Positions 25,580 through 33,828 of a stretch of 64,000 bases of DNA are shown in pieces. The position numbers and the translations under genes were made by a program. Source of the stretch: Clostridium grantii DSM 8605 (lineage in GTDB: Bacteria > Bacillota > Clostridia > Clostridiales > Clostridiaceae); the NCBI RefSeq assembly GCF_900129965.1, contig NZ_FQXM01000023.1:6188-70187 (forward strand). The letters run 5' to 3'. Under the pieces are notes generated by a model. It was not told where the DNA came from and searched no databases. It saw only the letters and a program-made list of their open reading frames with translations. Positions within the stretch are counted from its first letter, which is position 1. Each line of letters starts with the position of its first letter.

Positions 25580-25670
25580 TCTGTTATTGGACATAATTAA
25601 ATATAGATAGAGAAATAAATTGAAAAAGATTAAACTATATCATGGAATATAGTTAAAGGTGGTGTACTAA

Positions 25671-26942
25671 ATGTTTTTAGATAAAGCCAAAATATTCGTT
25701 AAATCAGGTGATGGTGGTAATGGATGTGTTGCATTTAGAAGAGAAAAATATGTTTCAAGAGGTGGCCCAGAAGGCGGAGACGGTGGAAAGGGCGGAAGTG
25801 TAATCCTTGTAGCAGACAATGGACTAACAACCCTTTTGGATTTTAAATATAAAAGAAAATTTGTTGCCGAAACAGGAGTAGATGGATCAAGAAGTAAGTG
25901 CTCAGGAAGAAAAGGTGAAGATCTTTTAGTATATGTTCCTGTAGGTACAGTAGTAAAAGATGATGCCACTAAGAAAATTATAGTTGATTTAGCTAATGAA
26001 GGAGATCAATATATAATTGCTAAAGGTGGAAGAGGCGGAAGAGGAAATCAACATTTTGCCACTCCTACAAGACAGGCACCAGAATTTTGTGAACCTGGAA
26101 TGCCAGGAGAAGAAAGAGAAATATTTTTAGAATTAAAACTATTAGCTGATGTAGGATTACTTGGTTTCCCTAATGTTGGAAAATCAACTCTTATTTCTGC
26201 AGTTTCTAAAGCAAGACCTAAAATTGCAAACTATCATTTTACAACTTTGCAACCAAATCTTGGAGTGGTAAAAGTAGAGGGAGCACCAGCATTTGTAATG
26301 GCAGATATCCCTGGTATTATTGAAGGAGCTTCAGAAGGTGTAGGGCTTGGAATTGAATTCTTAAGACATATCGAAAGAACAAGAATTTTAATACATGTGG
26401 TTGATATATCTGGAATAGAGGGCAGAGATGCTTTAGAAGATTTCAAAAAGATTAACAAAGAACTTCATAATTACGACATAAAGTTAACAGATAGACCCCA
26501 AATTATAGCAGCAAATAAAAGTGATATGTTATTTGACGAAGAAGTCTTTGAAAATTTCAAAGCTGAGCTTAATAAAATGGGATATGATAAAGTATTTAAG
26601 ATTTCTGCAGCTACAAAACTAGGGGTAGAAGACTTGATGAAAGAAGCAGTTGAATTGCTTTCAACTATTCCGGTAAAACAACTTGAAATTGATGAAAGTG
26701 AGTTTTTTGTGCAAGAAGAAAAACGCTTTACTTATGAAATTAATATAGTGAATGACGTTTATGTTGTATCAGGAAGTTTTGTAGATAGAGCTCTATTGAG
26801 TATAAATATAAATGAGCCAGATTCATTAAGATATTTCCATAAAGTTCTTAAGAACAAAGGAGTTTTAAACGATCTTGTAGAAATGGGAATTCAAGATGGA
26901 GATGTTGTAAGATTAAATGATTTTGAATTTGAATACATGTAA
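25671..26942 (+). CDS. obgE: Obg-family GTPase
   Basis: Ribosome-assembly and stress GTPase of 423 residues. The Gly-rich Obg fold (about 1-158, RGGPEGGDGGKGGSV), G domain with GFPNVGKSTL, DIPGIIEGA and ANKSD (about 159-335), and a C-terminal OCT domain (about 350-423). All GTPase motifs are intact. Followed twelve bases later by yhbY. Confidence 0.97.
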   Translation: MFLDKAKIFVKSGDGGNGCVAFRREKYVSRGGPEGGDGGKGGSVILVADNGLTTLLDFKYKRKFVAETGVDGSRSKCSGRKGEDLLVYVPVGTVVKDDATKKIIVDLANEGDQYIIAKGGRGGRGNQHFATPTRQAPEFCEPGMPGEEREIFLELKLLADVGLLGFPNVGKSTLISAVSKARPKIANYHFTTLQPNLGVVKVEGAPAFVMADIPGIIEGASEGVGLGIEFLRHIERTRILIHVVDISGIEGRDALEDFKKINKELHNYDIKLTDRPQIIAANKSDMLFDEEVFENFKAELNKMGYDKVFKISAATKLGVEDLMKEAVELLSTIPVKQLEIDESEFFVQEEKRFTYEINIVNDVYVVSGSFVDRALLSININEPDSLRYFHKVLKNKGVLNDLVEMGIQDGDVVRLNDFEFEYM

Positions 26943-26954
26943 GGAGGAACTTAA

Positions 26955-27248
26955 TTGTTAACAAACAAACAACGTAGTTATTTGAGAAGTCTTGGACATA
27001 AATTGGAACCAATTTTTCACCTAGGCAAAAATGGGTTTGATGATAATTTCTTTAAAGGAGTTAATCAAGCACTTGAATCTAGAGAGCTAATAAAAATCAA
27101 AGTTTTAAATAACTCTGATTATGAAGCAAGAGAAGCATCAGATATTTTGTGTAAAAAAATAAATTGTGAAGGCGTTCAAGCAATTGGAAGCGTATTTGTA
27201 GTTTATAAAAAATCAAAAGACAAACCAAAAATAGAATTACCAGTATAG
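26955..27248 (+). CDS. yhbY: YhbY-type CRM-domain RNA-binding protein
   Basis: A 97-residue protein with TTG start after aaggagg. LTNKQRSYLRSLGHKLEPIFHLGKNG is the CRM-domain signature; members bind pre-50S particles. It belongs to the obgE unit. In many clostridia nadD follows directly; here it lies about 18.5 kb further on. Confidence 0.92.
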   Translation: MLTNKQRSYLRSLGHKLEPIFHLGKNGFDDNFFKGVNQALESRELIKIKVLNNSDYEAREASDILCKKINCEGVQAIGSVFVVYKKSKDKPKIELPV

Positions 27249-27274
27249 CCGCAGATAACTGCGGCTTTTTTTTT
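27247..27274 (+). terminator. terminator after yhbY
   Basis: AGCCGCAG, ATAA loop, CTGCGGCT, then a T-run; starts within the last codon of yhbY. Confidence 0.92.
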
Positions 27275-27396
27275 ATTGCGCACTTTAGAGAATAAAATGG
27301 TATAGTTGTAAATAATATTTTGAGAATTGTTAATAATATAAATAAGAAAGAATTAAGGAATAATTAACAAAAATCATTTATTATTGAGGTGATATT

Positions 27397-28038
27397 ATGA
27401 GACTTCCAGAACATATCGGTATAATTCCAGATGGTAATAGAAGGTGGGCAGTTATAAATGGAATGACAAAGGATAAAGGCTATGAAATAGGAATTGATCC
27501 AGGATTATTTTTGTTTAAGTTGTGTCAAAAGGAAGGGGTTAAAGAAATTACTTTTTATGGCTTTACAACTGATAATACAAAAAGACCAGCAGAGCAACGA
27601 GTAGCATTTACGGAAGCGTGTATAAATGCGGTTAAATTACTTTCCAAAGAAGATGCTTCATTATTAGTAGTGGGTAATACAGAATCAACAATGTTTCCTA
27701 AAGAATTATTGCCTTATACAAAAAGAAAAATTTTTGGAAAAGGAGGTATTAAAGTTAATTTTTTAGTTAATTATGGTTGGCAGTGGGATTTGAATTATTT
27801 AAAAAAAGCCGATGAAAAAAATAAGAATATAACTAATAATATTATGTCAAATGATATTTCTAGGGTTGATCTTATCATTAGATGGGGAGGGAGGAGAAGA
27901 CTTAGTGGTTTTTTACCTGTACAATCCATTTATGCAGACTTTTATGTGATAGACGACTATTGGCCTAGCTTTAAACCACAACATTTCTATGACGCTTTAA
28001 AGTGGTATGATGATCAGGATGTAACTTTGGGTGGGTGA
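27397..28038 (+). CDS. cis-prenyltransferase paralogue (UppS-like)
   Basis: A 213-residue protein of the undecaprenyl diphosphate synthase family. HIGIIPDGNRRWA near the N-terminus carries the catalytic Asp and the DGNRRWA substrate motif. The C-terminal RWGGRRRLSGFLPVQSIYADFYVID holds the second set of binding residues. It is somewhat shorter than housekeeping UppS (about 240-250) and stands alone, away from the usual frr-uppS-cdsA context, so it is probably a second enzyme with a different chain length or role. A terminator follows. Confidence 0.85.
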   Translation: MRLPEHIGIIPDGNRRWAVINGMTKDKGYEIGIDPGLFLFKLCQKEGVKEITFYGFTTDNTKRPAEQRVAFTEACINAVKLLSKEDASLLVVGNTESTMFPKELLPYTKRKIFGKGGIKVNFLVNYGWQWDLNYLKKADEKNKNITNNIMSNDISRVDLIIRWGGRRRLSGFLPVQSIYADFYVIDDYWPSFKPQHFYDALKWYDDQDVTLGG

Positions 28039-28103
28039 TAGGTTGATTCATAATAGTATTTATTATTATACAATATAGAATATGACATTAATAGGTTTTA
28101 AGT

Positions 28104-28154
28104 AAAAGAAAAAGATTTTTCCAACGCTAATAGAAGGAAAAATCTTTTTCTTTT
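28104..28154 (+). terminator. terminator after the UppS-like gene
   Basis: Perfect 19-bp stem: AAAAGAAAAAGATTTTTCC (28104-28122) with GGAAAAATCTTTTTCTTTT (28136-28154). Confidence 0.85.
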
Positions 28155-28159
28155 TAAAA

Positions 28160-28422
28160 TTAACAACTTACTTTATACAAACCTGAATATAAGTCCAGGT
28201 TATTTTAACCACAAGGATATACATTATACCTTTATTAATGATTTTATATATCCTTTTAGTGAAATTTTAATAGAAAGTGAAGATAAAATAATTATATTAG
28301 AAGAAGCTTATTTAGATTATATACTTGGATATTCTTGTTTTAAGAGAGATAGAGAGTATTTAGAAATAATTAAAGAACTGAATTTAAAATCTATGGAGGA
28401 ATATAAAAATGGTTTATTATAA
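28160..28422 (+). pseudogene. start-less reading-frame remnant
   Basis: An open frame with protein-like composition (GYFNHKDIHYTFINDFIYPF, EEAYLDYILGYSCFKRDREY) ends at a TAA at 28420-28422 but has no start codon after the upstream terminator until an internal ATG at 28393. It looks like the C-terminal part of a lost gene. Family not recognised. Confidence 0.45.
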
Positions 28423-28713
28423 ATATAAAAAAGAAAAACTAGAAGAAAAATTTTCTGAAAGTAAAGTGTTTTTAGTTCGGATTAGAGAATGCTTAAAAAG
28501 AAGTCCCAATAGCGAGGATGAAATTGTTGATGAAGCAATGATTTCATACTTTAACTCTTTTGTGAGTTTATAATTGATATGTGTGAAACATATCTAGTTT
28601 CTACTGATAATTTTATTCCAAATAAATCAGGTCCAGAAATATTACAGATAGTTTCTAATAATGTTTCTTTTTTTGTTCAATTTTACTGCTTTAATAGAAA
28701 ATTAGTTGTATAA
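28409..28713 (+). pseudogene. small gene broken by a frameshift
   Basis: An ATG at 28409 with a GGAGG site opens a 54-codon frame ending at 28573. A second frame (ATG at 28579, to 28713) carries on at once in another register. Joined by a frameshift near 28560 (SYFNSFV to EFIIDMCETYLV) they would give one protein of about 100 residues. No family recognised. It could also be two tiny genes, but neighbouring remnants favour decay. Confidence 0.4.
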
Positions 28714-28733
28714 CGTAATTTAGATACTTTAAA

Positions 28734-28922
28734 ATGGCAGCTGCAAACACGGCTCAATTTGGTATAAGTTATCAAGAAGCTGTTACTTTTGCTAGACTTG
28801 AAGAGGCACCAGTAGTGTGTATAGCAGCAATTATTCAACACAATACTTCAGGATTTGCATCTATTAAAGAAAAAGGTAAGGGGAAAAGACATAGTTGTTA
28901 CTTCAGAGTTCTTGGAGTATAA
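28734..28922 (+). pseudogene. fragment of an NMT1/ThiY-type substrate-binding protein
   Basis: MAAANTAQFGISYQEAVTFA, then RLEEAPVVCIAAIIQHNTSG and FASIKEKG, is the conserved middle of ABC-transporter binding proteins of the NMT1/THI5-like family (thiamine pyrimidine or similar ligands). Signal peptide, N-terminal lobe and C-terminal lobe are all missing. After the KEKG the frame diverges, and another register (DIVVTSEFLEY) continues to about 28955. A deletion remnant. Confidence 0.7.
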
Positions 28923-28963
28923 AAGAAAACTTATGAAAATATTGCAAATTACTAATTAAATTT

Positions 28964-29007
28964 AAGACTGTGGATAAATTTGAAACCCAAATTTATTCAC
29001 AGTCTTT
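28964..29007. terminator. bidirectional terminator
   Basis: A 17-bp stem with one G-U pair (GACTGTGGATAAATTTG at 28966 with CAAATTTATTCACAGTC ending at 29004), flanked by AA and TT. It serves the convergent exporter gene. Confidence 0.8.
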
Positions 29008-29020
29008 TGGTTGAAAATAT

Positions 29021-29761
29021 CTATACTGTAAATATATTAGTTATAACAGTTATACAGCCCATAACTATTATAAGATATAAAACAATTTTATCAAAAATTT
29101 TGTCCTTTATTTTTTTTGTTATGATTATCCCCAATAAGGAGCCAATTATTAGTGCAACAATATTAGTTTTCAATAAATGAAAAAAATCCGTTGACAACAT
29201 ATCGTTATAGGCAAAGGTCATAATAGTGAATATGTTTATAACAATGGCATAAAATGTCAAGTTAGCCCTAAAGCTATTTTTATTGTATCCTTCGTTACTT
29301 AAAAACAATACCACAGGGGGACCACTCATTGATAATCCTCCATTAAGGATACCACTTATAAGTCCTGTTATTGAAAATGCAACCATCTTATTCCTAAAAT
29401 TTAATTTATATCCTTTCATCATAATTACTGAAGTCGTAACAATAAGAAATCCAATGACTATTTTTAACAAATTAGGATTTAGATATTTAAGACCAATTAC
29501 GCCTATTGGTATTCCAATTAAGCCAGCTATAATCATTAGCCATATTTCTTTTATCTTTATAAATTTCAATGTGGAGAGTACCACTGTTATATTTGTAAAT
29601 AAACTACACACCACAATTAGTGGTACGATATCTGATAGGGGAAACATAAGAGTTAATAAGGGTAGTGATATCAAGGCAAATCCAAATCCAACTAACCCTT
29701 GAATTGTACTAGAAAATAAAATTATAAATGATGAAAAGATAATTTTTGTAAAATCATTCAT
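29021..29761 (-). CDS. TauE/SafE-family membrane exporter
   Basis: A 246-residue protein with eight or so membrane segments, ATG seven bases after aggagg. The N-terminal GLVGFGFALISLPLLTLMFP and the mid-protein FSITGLISGILNGGLSMSGPPVVLFL are the two conserved halves of the TauE/SafE family. Members export sulfite, sulfoacetate or related small anions. Substrate here is unknown. Single gene with its own promoter and an inverted-repeat operator. Confidence 0.9.
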   Translation of the reverse strand: MNDFTKIIFSSFIILFSSTIQGLVGFGFALISLPLLTLMFPLSDIVPLIVVCSLFTNITVVLSTLKFIKIKEIWLMIIAGLIGIPIGVIGLKYLNPNLLKIVIGFLIVTTSVIMMKGYKLNFRNKMVAFSITGLISGILNGGLSMSGPPVVLFLSNEGYNKNSFRANLTFYAIVINIFTIMTFAYNDMLSTDFFHLLKTNIVALIIGSLLGIIITKKIKDKIFDKIVLYLIIVMGCITVITNIFTV

Positions 29762-29795
29762 TTCAAATCCTCCTAATTAAAAGTTGTTTAGAATT

Positions 29796-29844
29796 CTATA
29801 GAAAACCTTTTCTATAGTTTATCATAATCTAAAAATGTGGTCAA
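29796..29844 (-). promoter_or_regulatory. promoter and inverted-repeat operator of the TauE/SafE gene
   Basis: On the minus strand TTGACC (29839-29844), 17 bases, TAAACT (29816-29821). Overlapping the -10 and start region is a perfect dyad, CTATAGAAAA-CC-TTTTCTATAG (29796-29817), well placed for a repressor. Confidence 0.65.
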
Positions 29845-29983
29845 TATATTTATAATTTATGTGACTTCCATTTATATGACTTCAAAAACAGATAAATCCT
29901 ATTTTCATAGCATGATTATATAAAATAAGTGAATTTTAGTGATTTTTTTAGGAATAATCTTTTGGTTATATGAAATAAAAGGT

Positions 29984-30041
29984 TATTGGCATTTGACAAT
30001 AAGAAAAAATAGGAGTATTATGAAAGTGGCAAATGCCAATA
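29984..30041 (+). promoter_or_regulatory. promoter of the Mrp/NifX cluster bracketed by twin operators
   Basis: TTGACA (29993-29998), 17 bases, TATTAT (30016-30021). A perfect 12-bp inverted pair, TATTGGCATTTG (29984-29995) and CAAATGCCAATA (30030-30041), flanks it. Each arm belongs to a 14-base imperfect dyad close to TTGGCATTTGNCAA, with centres 40 bases apart: one covers the -35, the other the start of the transcript. The Fur-type or DUF134 protein encoded in the same operon is the natural candidate ligand. Confidence 0.75.
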
Positions 30042-30069
30042 TACATATACATATTAGGAGATGATTTTA

Positions 30070-30900
30070 ATGGCAGAATGTAATACATGTCCATCAAATG
30101 AAGGATGTTCAAAGGATAAAGGAAGTTGTATGATTGAAAACAATCCTTTAAACAATGTAAAAAAGATAATTGGAGTTATGAGTGGAAAAGGAGGAGTAGG
30201 TAAATCTTCAATTTCTGTACTTATAGCAAAACAATTAAAAGAAATGGGATATAGTGTGGGAGTATTAGATGCGGATATAACAGGACCAAGTGTTCCAAGA
30301 TTGCTTGGATTAAAAGATAAAAAAGCCATTGGAGCAGAGAATATGTTGCTTCCAGTTGAAACAAAGGATGGTATAAAAGTTGTATCATTGAATTTATTAA
30401 CAGAAAATGAAGATGATCCTGCAATTTGGAGAGGTCCTGCAATTTCAAACATAGTTAAACAGTTTTGGACAGGAGTTTATTGGGAAGAACTAGATTATTT
30501 AGTAATTGATATGCCGCCTGGAACTGGGGATGTGGCTTTAACAGTAATGCAAACAATGCCAATAGATGGGATTGTAATGGTTTCTGTACCTCAAGATCTT
30601 GTTTCTATGATAGTTTCAAAAGCTGTAAAAATGGCAAGAAAGATGGATGTTAATGTACTAGGGGTTATTGAAAATATGAGTTATATATCTTGTCCAGATT
30701 GTGGTAAAAAAATACAATTATTTAATGGGGAAAGCACTCAAAAATTCTTAAAAGAAATGGATTTAAAACTTTTAGGAGAGTTGCCAATGTTAAATAGTGT
30801 AAGTGATTTGGCTCAGCAAGAATATGGATCAATAGATGAAAGTCTTCAAGCATTTTTTAATCCTATAGTAACAAAAATAATAAAAGATATGGAGGAATAA
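30070..30900 (+). CDS. Mrp/ApbC-type iron-sulfur carrier ATPase
   Basis: P-loop ATPase of 276 residues. The ATG at 30070 has proper spacing to aggag; the ATG at 30061 abuts it. An N-terminal Cys cluster (CNTCPSNEGCSKDKGSC) precedes the deviant Walker A (MSGKGGVGKSS, near residue 40), the DADITGPSVPR switch, DYLVIDMPPGTGD and the C-terminal CPDCGKK, whose CxxC holds a bridging iron-sulfur cluster in this family. First gene of a seven-gene cluster. In the Orp operons of Desulfovibrio an Mrp homologue occupies the same company. Confidence 0.92.
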   Translation: MAECNTCPSNEGCSKDKGSCMIENNPLNNVKKIIGVMSGKGGVGKSSISVLIAKQLKEMGYSVGVLDADITGPSVPRLLGLKDKKAIGAENMLLPVETKDGIKVVSLNLLTENEDDPAIWRGPAISNIVKQFWTGVYWEELDYLVIDMPPGTGDVALTVMQTMPIDGIVMVSVPQDLVSMIVSKAVKMARKMDVNVLGVIENMSYISCPDCGKKIQLFNGESTQKFLKEMDLKLLGELPMLNSVSDLAQQEYGSIDESLQAFFNPIVTKIIKDMEE

Positions 30901-30902
30901 AA

Positions 30903-31268
30903 ATGAAAATAGGAATTTCAGCAAATGGAAAAACCACTGAAGATAACTTAGATATTAGATTTGGAAGATGTGAATATTTTCAAATTCATGATACTGAAAC
31001 TAAAGAAGTTAAAGTTTTAGAAAATGAAGGTCAAAATGCTAGTGGTGGCGCAGGTATAGTTGCATCTAATCAATTAATTGAGGAAAAAGTAGATACTATT
31101 ATAACAGGAAATTTAGGGCCTAATGCTTTTGAACTTATTGAAAAAGCAGGAATTAAGGCTTATAAGTGTGCTGGTATTGAAATTATTTCTGCTATTGAAA
31201 AATACAATAATGGGGAACTTGAAGAGATAAGTATCTCTGGTCCGGCACATCATGGGGGAAACCATTAG
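30903..31268 (+). CDS. NifX/NifB-type (Orange-protein-like) metal cofactor protein
   Basis: A 121-residue protein of the dinitrogenase iron-molybdenum cofactor fold. MKIGISANGKTTEDNLDIRFGRCEYFQI, the ASGGAGIVASNQLIEEKVDTIITGNLGPNA core and a His-rich tail (SGPAHHGGNH) are seen. Such proteins bind metal-sulfur clusters; Orange protein carries a Mo-Cu cluster. No nitrogenase genes are in the window, so a role in nitrogen fixation is not implied. Two bases after the Mrp gene. Confidence 0.88.
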   Translation: MKIGISANGKTTEDNLDIRFGRCEYFQIHDTETKEVKVLENEGQNASGGAGIVASNQLIEEKVDTIITGNLGPNAFELIEKAGIKAYKCAGIEIISAIEKYNNGELEEISISGPAHHGGNH

Positions 31269-31286
31269 ATTGGAGATGAGTATATA

Positions 31287-32117
31287 GTGAATATTGCAGT
31301 ACTTAGTGGAAAAGGGGGAACCGGTAAAACTACAGTTTCTACTAATCTTGCTCTTGCGCTAAAGTCGAATTATATAGATTGTGATGTGGAAGAACCAAAT
31401 GGTTTCTTGTTTTTAAAACCTGAAATAAAGGAAACACAAAAGGTTATGGTTGAGTACCCAAGTATTGATGATAATAAGTGTATTTCTTGTGGAGCTTGCG
31501 TAACTGCTTGTCAGTTTAATGCTCTTGCAAAAGTAAAAGAGGATATTATACTTTTTCAAAAATTATGTCATGGTTGCGGTGCTTGTGAAATTGTGTGCAA
31601 ATATGGAGCTATAACTTACAAGAAAAGAGAAATAGGTAAGATTGAAAAAGGCACTACAAGGAATATAAGTTGTAGCAGAGGGGTTTTGAATATAAGCGAG
31701 CCTATGGCAGTACCAGTTATAAGACAGTTACATGCAAAGCTAACTGGAGAAATTAATTTAATAGATTGTCCTCCAGGAACCTCTTGTAATGTGGTAAATT
31801 CTTTGAAATATGCTGATGCGGCTATTCTGGTTACGGAACCTTCAGAATTTGGACTCCATGATTTAAAAATGGCTGTAGAACTTGTGAAGATGTATGATAT
31901 ACCTTTTGGTATAGTCATAAATAAAGATGATGGAAAAGCTAATATTATAAAAAAATATTGCAAAGAAGAAAAAATAAATTTGATGGGGGTAATCCCTTAT
32001 AGAAGAGAAACAGCAATTCTTTATTCTAAAGGAGAAATACTGTATGATGATTCAAAACATAAAGATCTATTTGATAAACTTTCAAAGGAAGTAAAGGAGG
32101 TGCTATCTTGGAATTAG
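31287..32117 (+). CDS. MinD-type ATPase with inserted 2[4Fe-4S] ferredoxin domain
   Basis: A 276-residue protein, GTG start. Deviant Walker A (LSGKGGTGKTT) at the N-terminus, then a ferredoxin insert with two cluster motifs (CISCGACVTACQFNAL and CHGCGACEIVCKYGAI, about residues 65-110), and the ATPase continues with LIDCPPGTSCNVVNSL. This architecture occurs in anaerobes next to NifX-like proteins and in the Orp operons. Overlaps the next, paralogous gene by ten bases. Confidence 0.92.
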   Translation: MNIAVLSGKGGTGKTTVSTNLALALKSNYIDCDVEEPNGFLFLKPEIKETQKVMVEYPSIDDNKCISCGACVTACQFNALAKVKEDIILFQKLCHGCGACEIVCKYGAITYKKREIGKIEKGTTRNISCSRGVLNISEPMAVPVIRQLHAKLTGEINLIDCPPGTSCNVVNSLKYADAAILVTEPSEFGLHDLKMAVELVKMYDIPFGIVINKDDGKANIIKKYCKEEKINLMGVIPYRRETAILYSKGEILYDDSKHKDLFDKLSKEVKEVLSWN

Positions 32118-32953
32118 TTGTTTTAAGTGGAAAAGGTGGCACAGGGAAAACTACCATTGCAACAGCAATTTCTGAACTTGCTAAAGAAGTTATAAGAATT
32201 GATTGTGATGTGGATGCTCCTAATCTTTATCTTTTTTATAAGGGAAAGGATATCGAAAAAACAGAATTTATAGGTGGCAAAAAAGCCATTATAAATATGG
32301 AACTTTGCGTTAAGTGTGGAAAATGTCAAAATATATGCAGATTTCATGCTATAGAGAATTTAAAAATAAATTCTTTTGCTTGCGAAGGGTGTGGTGCTTG
32401 CACATTAGTTTGTCCCAAAAATGCCATAGAGTTAAAAAATGAAAAAACAGCAGAAACATTTATTACTAAGCTGGATAAAGGAATAATTTCAAGAGCAGAA
32501 ATGGAAATAGGTAGTGACGGTTCAGGAAAATTAATAACTCATTTAAGAAAAAACGGTAAAAGATTCAATGATAATGAAAAATTAACGGTAATAGATGGAT
32601 CGCCAGGCATTGGATGTGCAGTTATATCTTCTATAACAGGGAGTGATGCAGTTTTAGTTGTTACAGAACCTACAAAATCGGGACTTGAAGATTTGATGAG
32701 AGTAGTAGCTTTATGCCAGCATTTTGGAATTTTTACTATGGTATGTATAAATAAATACGATATAAATGAAGAAGTTGCTATGGAAATTGAGAATTTTGTA
32801 GCAAGTAAGGATTTAAAATTAGTTGGTAAAATTCCATATGATGAAACAGTTATGAAATCAATTAATGAATTAAAACCTATAACTTGTTATAAAGATAGTA
32901 TAGCTGAAAAAGCTATTGAAATCATGTGGAACCATATAAAAAGTGTTTTATAA
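32108..32953 (+). CDS. second MinD-type ATPase with 2[4Fe-4S] ferredoxin domain
   Basis: A 281-residue paralogue of the preceding gene, TTG start after aaggaggtg. LSGKGGTGKTTIATAI, ferredoxin motifs CVKCGKCQNICRFHAI and CEGCGACTLVCPKNAI, then VIDGSPGIGCAV. The tandem pair is the norm in this family and probably forms a heterodimer that couples ATP hydrolysis to electron transfer or cluster insertion. Confidence 0.92.
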   Translation: MELVVLSGKGGTGKTTIATAISELAKEVIRIDCDVDAPNLYLFYKGKDIEKTEFIGGKKAIINMELCVKCGKCQNICRFHAIENLKINSFACEGCGACTLVCPKNAIELKNEKTAETFITKLDKGIISRAEMEIGSDGSGKLITHLRKNGKRFNDNEKLTVIDGSPGIGCAVISSITGSDAVLVVTEPTKSGLEDLMRVVALCQHFGIFTMVCINKYDINEEVAMEIENFVASKDLKLVGKIPYDETVMKSINELKPITCYKDSIAEKAIEIMWNHIKSVL

Positions 32954-32980
32954 AATAAAAATATAATGGAGGAATTTTAA

Positions 32981-33337
32981 ATGAAAATAGCAGTTGCAAG
33001 TGATGGAAATTTTGTAAGTGGACATTTTGGACATTGTGAAGGGTTCACAGTTTATGAAGTAGAAGAGGGAAAAGAATTAACAAAGAATTTTGTGGCAAAT
33101 CCAGGACATAGACCAGGATATTTACCAGTATTCTTAAAAGAATTAAATACAAATGTTATTATTGCAGGTGGAATGGGTGAAACAGCTCAGCAATTGTTTA
33201 ACGATAAAGGTATTGAAGTTGTGGTTGGAGCACAAGGATCATGTGATGAACAAGCACAAAAATTTATAAAAGGTGAATTAGAATCAACTGGAAGTGTATG
33301 TAAAGAGCATCAACACGAAGGAAATTGTAATGGATAG
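32981..33337 (+). CDS. second NifX-type metal cofactor protein
   Basis: A 118-residue member of the same fold as the protein at 30903. It starts MKIAVASDGNFVSGHFGHCEGF, with the HFGHCE motif that is common in this family, and has the IIAGGMGETAQQLFNDKGIEVVVGA core. Its tail is Cys/His-rich (CKEHQHEGNCNG), suggesting metal binding distinct from its paralogue. RBS ggagg. Confidence 0.88.
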   Translation: MKIAVASDGNFVSGHFGHCEGFTVYEVEEGKELTKNFVANPGHRPGYLPVFLKELNTNVIIAGGMGETAQQLFNDKGIEVVVGAQGSCDEQAQKFIKGELESTGSVCKEHQHEGNCNG

Positions 33338-33342
33338 TCATA

Positions 33343-33828
33343 GTGGGTAGTGACCTAAATCAAAATGCTAAAGTGTTCAAAAAAATTTTAGCTAGAGATG
33401 GGCATAAATTCACAAAGGAAAGACAGTTGGTTTTAAACATTGTTTTAGGTAGTAAAATCCACTTAAGTGTAAAAGAAATATATGAAAAAATAAAATCTGA
33501 GAATATAGGACTTGCTACAGTATATAGGACCTTAAAATTATTTAATCAATTAGGAATAGTAAAAGAGATAAACATTAATGGAGCAAGTTTCTATGAAATG
33601 AAAATATTTAGTGGTAATCCCTTGCATATTCATTTTAAATGTGAAAAGTGTAATAGTATAATTGATGTATATAGTGAAAATATTAATTTTGATTATATAA
33701 AATTAAATAGCAAAATCGAAGCGGAAAATGATATAGAAATCAATGACGCTGATATTATGTTCACAGGATTATGTAGTAAGTGCAGGGAGGGATTAAAATG
33801 CCAAGACCCACAAAAGCAAGAAGAGTAG
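33343..33828 (+). CDS. Fur-family metal or redox regulator
   Basis: A 161-residue Fur-superfamily repressor. GTG start with a weak ribosome site, five bases after the previous stop, suggesting coupling. A winged helix (FTKERQLVLNIV, SVKEIYEKIKSENIGLATVYRTLKLFNQLGIV) is followed by the dimerisation domain with metal ligands HIHFKCEKC and a second CxxC (CSKC), the usual structural zinc site. Whether it senses iron, zinc or peroxide is unclear. It probably controls its own operon and perhaps feoAB. Confidence 0.9.
   Translation: MGSDLNQNAKVFKKILARDGHKFTKERQLVLNIVLGSKIHLSVKEIYEKIKSENIGLATVYRTLKLFNQLGIVKEININGASFYEMKIFSGNPLHIHFKCEKCNSIIDVYSENINFDYIKLNSKIEAENDIEINDADIMFTGLCSKCREGLKCQDPQKQEE

Noticed and set aside
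29283..29702. Plus-strand frame of 139 codons opposite the TauE/SafE gene
   Set aside because: Shadow of a membrane protein gene; the minus-strand product has clear family motifs.
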